Part shown: positions 27,400 through 35,600 of the stretch, piece by piece
Numbering within the stretch: the first letter of the stretch is position 1
How the letters are laid out: every line of letters starts with the position of its first letter
From: Flavobacterium tibetense
Lineage (GTDB): Bacteria; Bacteroidota; Bacteroidia; Flavobacteriales; Flavobacteriaceae
Reading direction: 5' to 3'
DNA length: 64,000 nt
Assembly (NCBI RefSeq): GCF_003293845.1
Contig: NZ_QLST01000007.1
Coordinates: 62,001 to 126,000 of the forward strand
Translations under genes and position numbers: made by a program
The notes under the pieces: model-generated
The model's database searches: none
Told to the model about the DNA's origin: nothing
The model's input: the letters and a program-made list of their open reading frames with translations, nothing else

Positions 27400-30300
27400 A
27401 TGCAAAAAAATTACTTAAAAAAACTTACAAATGCTACAACAACAAACTCAGGTTTTAGCAAAAATGCAAACCATTTCTGGACAAACAACCTAACCCTTTG
27501 CTTATTGGCATTTTTTGGATTGTTTGGAATGACAAATGCTTTTGGGCAGGTCATTTTCACAGACAACACCCCTGGCGGTGCAGAAACTTTTACCGTACCA
27601 GCTGGCGTAACAGAAATTACTGTTGGCGTTTGGGGAGCTGGTGGTGGTGGTGGTGGTTCAAGTGCAAATAATACTGGTGGTTCTGGTGGCGGTGGCGGTG
27701 GCGCAACAACTAGAGTTATTACAGTTACCCCAGGAGACATCTTCACTTACACAGTTGGAACAGGTGGAACGGCAGGTGCAGCTGCGGCGGGAGCTGGAGG
27801 TAATGGAACCAATACAACTTTTGTTAGAGCAGCTCTTGGTATCAATATGATTGCTAATGGAGGTACTGGTGGAGCAGGAAACATGGGAGCGGCAGGGACA
27901 GGAGGTACTTCTTCTGGAGGAACAACAAATGTAAACGGTCTTAACGGGACAGTTGGAAATACTTCAGGACAAGCTGGAGGAAATTCTGGAACAGTTTTGA
28001 CTATTTTTGGCGCTGGAGGAGCGGCTGTCGTAAATTCTTTGGGTAATCCAGGGATTATTCCTGGCGGCGGCGGCGGCGGCGGCGAAAGAGATGGGGGTAC
28101 AAATAGAGGGGGAGGAGTTGGAGCAAATGGTCAGGTAAGAATTAGTTATTTCGTAAATTGTTCTGGAGCACCTACTGCAGGTACAGCTACACCTGCAACT
28201 CAAACTATTATTCTTAACAATACCGCTAACATATCTTTAACTGGTTTTAGTAATCAAGCTGGTATCACTTTCCAATGGCAACAATCGGCATCTGCTAGTG
28301 GGCCTTTTGTAAATGTAACAGGTGGTACAGGCGCAACAACCGCAAACTACACAACAGCAACTCTTACTGCAAATACATATTATCAATGTATAGTTACATG
28401 TACTAATAGCGGCTCAAGCGCTACTTCAACAGTAGCAGAAGTTTTAGTCTCTAACGAAGTTTTAGTGTCAGGAGCAGGAATAAATAATGTTCCTTGTGGA
28501 GAGAACGCAATATTAAAAGATCACGCAGGCGATGCAAACTACGGTAACAACAGAAATGATTACTCGGTTATTAATGCTGGTTTAGGAGCAACTATAACCT
28601 TATCAGGAACATATAGCACAGAAGCAACTTTCGACGTAATTAGAATTTATGATGGCGCTGGAACTGGTGGTGCGGTTTTAGCAACATTTTCAGGTGTTGG
28701 TGGAACAATTAATTATGTAGGTAACCCTGGGCAAACACTTACGGTAGGTTTCACCTCTGATGGTTCAGTCGTTAATACAGGTTTCGTAATTAATGTAACA
28801 TTTACTGGCGTTTGTTTCCCTGTTTGTGCAACACCAACAGCGCAACCAACGGCTTTAAATTTAGTGCCATCAGGGAACAATATATCTGGAGCTTTTACTG
28901 CGGCATCGCCTGCAGCAGATAGCTATTTAGTAATTGTGAGTACAAACCCTGTACCGCCTGCTGCACCAGTAAATGGTACAACATATGCTATTGGAAGTAC
29001 GTATCAAGTAGGTTATACCGTTGTTGATAACGATTCAAATACTAATTTTAATGCGACTGGCTTATTAACATTAACAACTTATTATTTCTATATATATTCA
29101 TTTAACGGTTTATGTACAGGAGGTCCTTTATATGTAGGAACAAGTCCATTAACAGGTAATGCTACAACTTTAGTAGCTAGTTATTGTGCGGTTTCATCTA
29201 GTGTGAGTACGCGTTACATTGACGATGTGTTAACTGTTGGTAATATTACCAATATTAATAACTTGGCTACTGGAAGAGCTGGTACGGGTTATGCTGATTA
29301 TACAGCTACTACACCGGTTACACAAATCCCAGGTGGTGGTGTTGCTATTGATTACCGCTTAGCTATTTCAAGACAATTCGTTAAAATATGGGTAGACTGG
29401 AATAACGATGGTACTTTTACAGATGCTGCACCAGAATTAGTATATACCACTGGTGGTATTCAAACTATTGCAGGTGCTGGAGGATTTGTAGTACCGCCGG
29501 CTACTTTACCAGGAAATTACAGAATTAGAATACGTTCATTTGAGGCTTCTCAAACTTTTGGCCCTTGTGGTGCATTAGCTACAGGAGAAACAGAAGATTA
29601 TACTTTAACAGTAGTAGCGGATTGTCCTGCTAAACCAAATGCTTTGTACGATGGCGAACGTTGTGGAAACGGAACTGTAGTGTTAGGTGTTGAGGGAACA
29701 GTAGGTGTTACTGAATTTAGATTTTATGACTCACTATTTGGTGGAACATTAATAGGAACTGCTCCTGCAGCAGTAGGTACAACTAACTGGACAACTCCAG
29801 CTTTAGCCGCAACAACAACGTATTATGTAACTGCCTTTAATGGCGTTTGTGAATCTTGGTACCGCCAAGAAATAATTGCAGTAATCAACCCTGTAGCTAA
29901 TGTAGTGGTTACGCCTTCTGTGCCAGATGTTTGTGGAGAAAATAATATTGTACAAATCTCTGCTGGTGGTGACTTTATCATCGACTACTTAGTAGACGAA
30001 GATTTTGAAGGTGGAGGATTTGGAGTGTTGAACAGAGTAAATGTTGCTGCAAGTGTAGATACACAATGGACTAACAGAACAGGACCATACGTTCCTGCTG
30101 GATTTGTTTGGAAACCTGCAATTACATCAAAAGCAATTGGTAATATGTTTGCTGTTGCCAATTCAGATTTTGCAGCTCCAAACCCAAAAGACACTCAGTT
30201 AAGAACAGCTAATTTAGATGCTTCTGCATTTTCAGATTTGTTTTTAAGTTTCAGACATTATTTCTCTTATTATCCAGGTGAACCTGAGCAATATGCCGAT

Positions 30301-32442
30301 GTAGACGTTTCTACCAATGGCGGAGGTGCTTGGACGAATATTGCAAGGTACACATCTAATCAAGGTTTTGCAGGAGAATTTGCTAATGTAACAATCGATT
30401 TAAGTGCTTATGCGGGGCAACCTCAAGTAATGGTTCGTTTCAGATTCCATTTGGCAGGTGGTTCTGCTTGGGCTGATGGCTGGGCATTAGATGATGTTCA
30501 GGTTTACGGAACAAGACCTTTAAATACAACATTTACTTGGTCTGGTGGTACTGTTGACGCGTTTATTGATGCAGGTTGTACTATACCTTATGTAGCTCAA
30601 GCAGTTACTACGGTTTACGTAAGACCAACAGCATTGCAGTTAGCTTCACCATCATGGTCATTCACAGCAACTGCTACTTTAGGTAACGGCTGTCCAATTT
30701 CAGAATTTATTACAATTACAAATAGCACCAAATTATGGATTGGTAATATTAGTGATGATTGGTTTAATCCAAATAACTGGGAGCCAGTAGGGGTGCCAGA
30801 TATTAATACGTGTATCTTTATCTACGATGGTACATTTGATGCTAATATTAACAATACAGGTAATGATGCTTTTGGAAAAACATTAACAGTTAGACCTAGT
30901 GGTTTCTTACAAATACAACCTGATAATAATTTAACTATTGACGAGGCAGTTACGGTTGATGCTGGCGGTACTTTTACAATTGAAAGTAGCGGAAGCTTAA
31001 TTCAAAATTTAGATGTAGCCAATACAGGAACTGTTACTATGAGAAGAAATGTTAACATTAGAAGATTAGATTATGTATATTGGTCTTCACCAATGAGCGC
31101 ATTTGCTTTAAATAGTGTATCTCCTGCTACAACTGGTTACAAATGGAAATGGGAACCAACTTTAGCTAGTACAATTAACAATCACGGTAACTGGGTAGCA
31201 GCTAATGAAACTATGGTAAGAGGTAAAGGATACATCGTTAGAGGTCCTGATGCTTATACAGCTACATTACAAAACTACACCGCTAACTTTGTAGGAACAC
31301 CAAACAATGGTACTATTGCAATGCCAGTTTTAAGAGGAACTTATAACGGCGCAAATTATAACACTGGATTATCAACAACATTAGCAACAGCAAATGATGA
31401 TAACTGGAATTTATTAGGAAATCCTTACCCATCAGCAATTAGTGCAGATGCATTCCTAGGTGCTAATGCGAATTTGGCTGGATTCATTAAGTTATGGACG
31501 CACGGAACATTGCCAAGTGCAGCAATTGCTGATCCATTCTATGAAGATTTCATGATTAACTATACTGTTAACGATTATATTACATACAATGCTTTAGGTG
31601 GAACTCAATTTGGTTTCGACGGAAGTATTGCAGCAGGTCAAGGTTTCTTTGCATTGATGAATCATACTTCAGCTTCAACTAGTGAAAATGTTACTTTTAA
31701 CAACACAATGAGAAGTAATGCGTATAGAAATGACTTGTTCTATAGAAATTCAAATGTTACGAATACATTAGATAAGAGTAGAATTTGGTTGAACTTAATT
31801 AGTCCAACAAGTTTAAGTAGTATGACTTTAATTGGTTACGCTCCTGAAGCTACTAATGAGTTAGACAGATTGTTTGATGCACCAGCAATGGATGTGAAAG
31901 CAAACTACGAATTATACAGTTTAAGTAATACAGATAAATTATGTATTCAAGGTAGAGCATTACCGTTTGATCAAAATGACGAAGTGCCATTAGGTATGAC
32001 AATTGCGACAGAAGGAATTCACAGAATTGCAATTTCAAACTTAGACGGTTTATTCGCTGATCAAAATCAAACGATTTACTTAGAAGATAAATTAATAGGT
32101 GTAGTTCACGATTTAAGAGCAGCTCCTTATAGCTTTACAACTACAACTGGGAAATTTGACAACCGATTTGTACTTAAATTTAACAACGAAACATTAGGTA
32201 ACGAAGATTTTATCTCTACCAATGGAGTTAAAGTATATACAAACAATACGATAAATGTAACTGCATCTAGCAACATCAAATCGGTAACGGTTTATGATGT
32301 ACTAGGAAGAACTTTAGGAACAGTAAGCAACGTAAACAATACAGATGTATCGTTAAACGGAATTGCTAAAACACAAAGTGCTCTTGTAGTTATCGTAGAA
32401 TTAGAAAACGGAGTTCAAACGACTCAGAAAGTGATTTTCTAA
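27400..32442 (+). CDS. Giant modular secreted protein (Gly-rich, CUB, GEVED, MAM-like, T9SS type A)
   Basis: 1680 residues. A long signal peptide (about 1-50, hydrophobic core 31-48, ending AFGQ) is followed by a Gly-rich domain (about 75-245), an Ig-like piece, a CUB-like domain (about 350-467; VPCGENAIL, FDVIRIYDGAG), a fibronectin-like piece and a GEVED domain (about 645-735; KIWVDWNNDGTF, RIRIRSFE, GETEDYTL). A MAM/jelly-roll lectin-like domain (about 860-1040; DEDFEGGGFG, GWALDDVQVYGT) and a WIGNISDDWFNPNNWEPVGVPD segment lead into the shared YWSSP/GNPYPSA module (about 1220-1590) and the type A sorting domain. Asn, Thr and Gly dominate; there are no catalytic motifs. It probably acts as a cell-surface adhesin or polysaccharide-binding protein exported by T9SS (inference). 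Confidence 0.88.
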   Translation: MQKNYLKKLTNATTTNSGFSKNANHFWTNNLTLCLLAFFGLFGMTNAFGQVIFTDNTPGGAETFTVPAGVTEITVGVWGAGGGGGGSSANNTGGSGGGGGGATTRVITVTPGDIFTYTVGTGGTAGAAAAGAGGNGTNTTFVRAALGINMIANGGTGGAGNMGAAGTGGTSSGGTTNVNGLNGTVGNTSGQAGGNSGTVLTIFGAGGAAVVNSLGNPGIIPGGGGGGGERDGGTNRGGGVGANGQVRISYFVNCSGAPTAGTATPATQTIILNNTANISLTGFSNQAGITFQWQQSASASGPFVNVTGGTGATTANYTTATLTANTYYQCIVTCTNSGSSATSTVAEVLVSNEVLVSGAGINNVPCGENAILKDHAGDANYGNNRNDYSVINAGLGATITLSGTYSTEATFDVIRIYDGAGTGGAVLATFSGVGGTINYVGNPGQTLTVGFTSDGSVVNTGFVINVTFTGVCFPVCATPTAQPTALNLVPSGNNISGAFTAASPAADSYLVIVSTNPVPPAAPVNGTTYAIGSTYQVGYTVVDNDSNTNFNATGLLTLTTYYFYIYSFNGLCTGGPLYVGTSPLTGNATTLVASYCAVSSSVSTRYIDDVLTVGNITNINNLATGRAGTGYADYTATTPVTQIPGGGVAIDYRLAISRQFVKIWVDWNNDGTFTDAAPELVYTTGGIQTIAGAGGFVVPPATLPGNYRIRIRSFEASQTFGPCGALATGETEDYTLTVVADCPAKPNALYDGERCGNGTVVLGVEGTVGVTEFRFYDSLFGGTLIGTAPAAVGTTNWTTPALAATTTYYVTAFNGVCESWYRQEIIAVINPVANVVVTPSVPDVCGENNIVQISAGGDFIIDYLVDEDFEGGGFGVLNRVNVAASVDTQWTNRTGPYVPAGFVWKPAITSKAIGNMFAVANSDFAAPNPKDTQLRTANLDASAFSDLFLSFRHYFSYYPGEPEQYADVDVSTNGGGAWTNIARYTSNQGFAGEFANVTIDLSAYAGQPQVMVRFRFHLAGGSAWADGWALDDVQVYGTRPLNTTFTWSGGTVDAFIDAGCTIPYVAQAVTTVYVRPTALQLASPSWSFTATATLGNGCPISEFITITNSTKLWIGNISDDWFNPNNWEPVGVPDINTCIFIYDGTFDANINNTGNDAFGKTLTVRPSGFLQIQPDNNLTIDEAVTVDAGGTFTIESSGSLIQNLDVANTGTVTMRRNVNIRRLDYVYWSSPMSAFALNSVSPATTGYKWKWEPTLASTINNHGNWVAANETMVRGKGYIVRGPDAYTATLQNYTANFVGTPNNGTIAMPVLRGTYNGANYNTGLSTTLATANDDNWNLLGNPYPSAISADAFLGANANLAGFIKLWTHGTLPSAAIADPFYEDFMINYTVNDYITYNALGGTQFGFDGSIAAGQGFFALMNHTSASTSENVTFNNTMRSNAYRNDLFYRNSNVTNTLDKSRIWLNLISPTSLSSMTLIGYAPEATNELDRLFDAPAMDVKANYELYSLSNTDKLCIQGRALPFDQNDEVPLGMTIATEGIHRIAISNLDGLFADQNQTIYLEDKLIGVVHDLRAAPYSFTTTTGKFDNRFVLKFNNETLGNEDFISTNGVKVYTNNTINVTASSNIKSVTVYDVLGRTLGTVSNVNNTDVSLNGIAKTQSALVVIVELENGVQTTQKVIF
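28063..28083 (+). repeat. (GGC)7 microsatellite inside the Gly-rich domain
   Basis: Seven perfect GGC triplets encode a Gly7 run in otherwise AT-rich DNA. Copy-number change would lengthen or shorten the Gly run without a frameshift. A shorter GGT run lies at about 27642-27657. Confidence 0.9.
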
Positions 32443-32462
32443 AACTTATTAACATAATAATT

Positions 32463-32490
32463 AAAAAGCCCAGTACTTACTGGGCTTTTT
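32463..32490 (+). terminator. Intrinsic terminator
   Basis: aaaaagcccagta (32463-32475) and its exact reverse complement (32478-32490), ending in a T run, 20 bases after the stop of the 27400 gene. Confidence 0.9.
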
Positions 32491-32565
32491 ATATTTAGGT
32501 TATCAACATTTTAAGTTAAGGTTAACATTTGTTAGTTAAAATGCTGTTTTTTAAACAAAAAAAAA

Positions 32566-32573
32566 TATATTTG
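32566..32573 (+). promoter_or_regulatory. -7 promoter element of the 32621 gene
   Basis: TATATTTG within the 12-mer TATATTTGTTAG, preceded by an A-tract, 48 bases before the ATG. The same 12-mer lies before the 27400 gene. Confidence 0.5.
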
Positions 32574-32620
32574 TTAGATAAATACAATCTAACTACAAAC
32601 TATACATAATTTTAAGTGTA

Positions 32621-35600
32621 ATGAAAATTTATCCCTTTACAAAAACACATTTATTTTTAAGTTTCCTTTTTTTATTATTTTCAACACTAACTTTTGGGCA
32701 AGGCGCAACTTGTGCAACGGCAACTCCTCTAACGATTGATGGTTCTTGTGGTTCGGGAAGTGTTAATGGAACAACGGAATTTCCCCCAACATGTTCAGGT
32801 TGGCAAAGAGCAGTATACTACTCCTTTACTGTTAGTTCTGGTCCACAAAACATTACAATAACTGCAAATTCAGGAGCTAGAAATTTAGTTTTAGGTTTGT
32901 TTTCTGGTACATGCGCTACTCTTTCTAATCTTCAATGTGTAGATGTAAACACTACAAATGGGGCTCAAACAGAAACCATTACGGCAACAAATCTTGCAAA
33001 TGGGACTTATTACATAGCTGTTGGAAATACAACAAATCACAACATGACTCTGAATAGCATTTGTGTTACTACAACACCAATTAGCTATTGCACAATTGGC
33101 ACAACGTCAAACAGCTATTGGATCAATAATTTTTCAACAACTGGTGGATTAACAAATATCTCAAACACAACAACTTACTCTACTGGTGGTTATGGTAATT
33201 TTACTGCACAATCGGTAAGTCAAGTAGCGGGAAGCAGTTTTAACTTTAATGCAACAACTAGTTCAGGGACTCATGGAATTAATATCTGGATAGACTGGAA
33301 CAACGACGGTGATTTTGCAGATGCTGGTGAAAAAGCATATGCTTCCGGCGGTTATGTGGCATCTGCAACAGGAACTATTACTATTCCCGGAGGCGCTGCA
33401 CCAGGCAATTATAGAATGCGAGTTGTTGCTAATTGGTCGAATACAGACCCTGCTTCTTGTGGAAGTACAACTTATACAGAAGCTGAAGATTACACGATTC
33501 AAGTTGTAGTGCCAGCTGCTTGTAGTGGCGCACCAACTGCAGGAACAACAACAACTTCCCCTACAACAGGTAATCCGGGTTCAAATTATACAGTCTCAGC
33601 AACAGGTTTTACTGTAGCAACAGGTTTAACTTTTCAATGGCAATCTAATACAAATAGCGCTGGATGGGTTAATGAAGGCGCATCAACTAGCACTTATGCT
33701 AATTATAACGCAACAGCACCAGCATTAGGCTCAACTGTTACTTGGCGACTTGTAGTAACTTGTACCGCTAGTGGACAAAGTGCTAACTCAGCTACAAGTT
33801 CTTTTACTTCCACAAGCACGTTGAATGTTCCGCAAACAGGCAGTAACACGGTTACTTGCGGAACTAATATTACTTTATATGATAATGGTGGGCCATCAGG
33901 TAATTATGTAAATAATTCAAACGGACATACCGTATTACAAGCAGGATTAGGTGGAATAATATCAATTACGGGGTCTTATGCAACAGAAGGTAGTAATATA
34001 GACTACATTAGAATTTATAACGGAACTGGAACTGGAGGTACAATATTAGCCACTTACTCAGGAACTGGAACAATTAATTATACAGGAACAGCCGGGCAAA
34101 CTTTGACAATTCAATTTTACTCAGATGGTTCAGTAGTTAATACAGGTTTTGCATTATCAGTTACCTATAGCGGAACTTGTTTTCCTGCTTGCTCAGGTAC
34201 GCCTACTGGCGGAACAGTAGCTGTTTCTCCTGTAAATGGCGGACCAGGTTCAAGTTATACCGTATCTGCCACTGGAATGACCTTAGCCACTGGAATGACT
34301 TACCAATGGCAATCCAATACTAACGGAGCTGGATGGGTTAATGCGGGTGCTTCAACAAGTACTTATTCCAATTTCAATGCTACTGCACCAGGAACTGTAG
34401 GTACAACTGTTGCTTGGCAACTTGTAGTTACATGTACGAATAGTAGTCAAACAGCAACTTCAACATCAAGTACGTTTACAGTTGTAAGCACCTTAAATAT
34501 TCCAACTACAGGTAGTAATTCTGTAACTTGTGGAACTAACATTACACTTTATGATAACGGTGGTCCTTCAGGAGATTATTCAAATAATGCTGATGGGTTT
34601 ACAGTGTTAGAAGCAGGATTAGGTGCTACAATTACTATTTCAGGAAGTTATGTAACTGAAGGCGTTGATGACATCATAATATATTCAGGAAGTGGAACTG
34701 GAGGAACTGTATTAGGAACCTATTCTGGAACTGGAACAATTAATTATACCGGTGCTCCAGGTCAAACATTAACAATTCGTTTTGATTCTGATAGTTCTAT
34801 TGTATATTCTGGATTTGCGCTTTCTATTACTTACAGTGGCGTATGTTTTCCTGTATGTTCAGGAACACCAGTTGGCGGAACAGTTTCAACATCACCTAAC
34901 ACAGATTGGCCAGGAAATCCTTATGTCGTTTCAGCTACTGGATATACTCAGGCTTTAGATTTATTATACCAATGGCAGTTTAGTACCGATGGTGGTGCAA
35001 CATGGACAAATGCAGGAGCAGCTACAAGCACATATGCAAATTATAATGCAGTAGCTCCAGCTTCTGGGAATGTGAACTGGCAATTGGTTGTTACTTGTAC
35101 AAATAGCGGACAATCAGCAACATCAAATGTTGGTGTTTTTGTTACAATGGCTGTAAGTGATGTTGTTACAGGATGTCCAAATGTGATTTCAGGCGGATTA
35201 AATCTAAATGGTGCTGACCCAGCTCCATTCAATTGTACAGATACAACAACTTGTGTTGATTTAGAAGCGACATTTTTAGATTTAGGAGATACTACAAATT
35301 ATACTGTAGAGGCAATACAATATAATCCACCTATACCATTTAATGGGTTAGCAAACCCTGTAAGTGTTAATCTTGATGACATTTGGTCTCCAGTTGTGAA
35401 TTTGCCTTTTGATTTTTGCTTCTTTGGTAATACATATAACCAATGTTTAATTGGTTCAAACGGGATGTTAACTTTTGATTTAACATCAAACTCACCTGGT
35501 GGAGGAACTGGTTATTCATTTAGTAATAATTTACCAAGTACAACGGGCGCTTTATTTGCTAATACTATTTATGGTGTTTATCATGATATTGACCCAAGAT

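Noticed and set aside
27411..27746. Pro/Val-rich minus-strand frame opposite the Gly-rich domain
   Set aside because: Poly-Pro arises from reading the GGN codons backwards; no promoter or conserved feature.
27642..28083. CRISPR-like or phase-variable frameshifting repeat
   Set aside because: The repeats are in-frame Gly codons of unit length 3 without spacers, so neither a CRISPR array nor an on/off switch.
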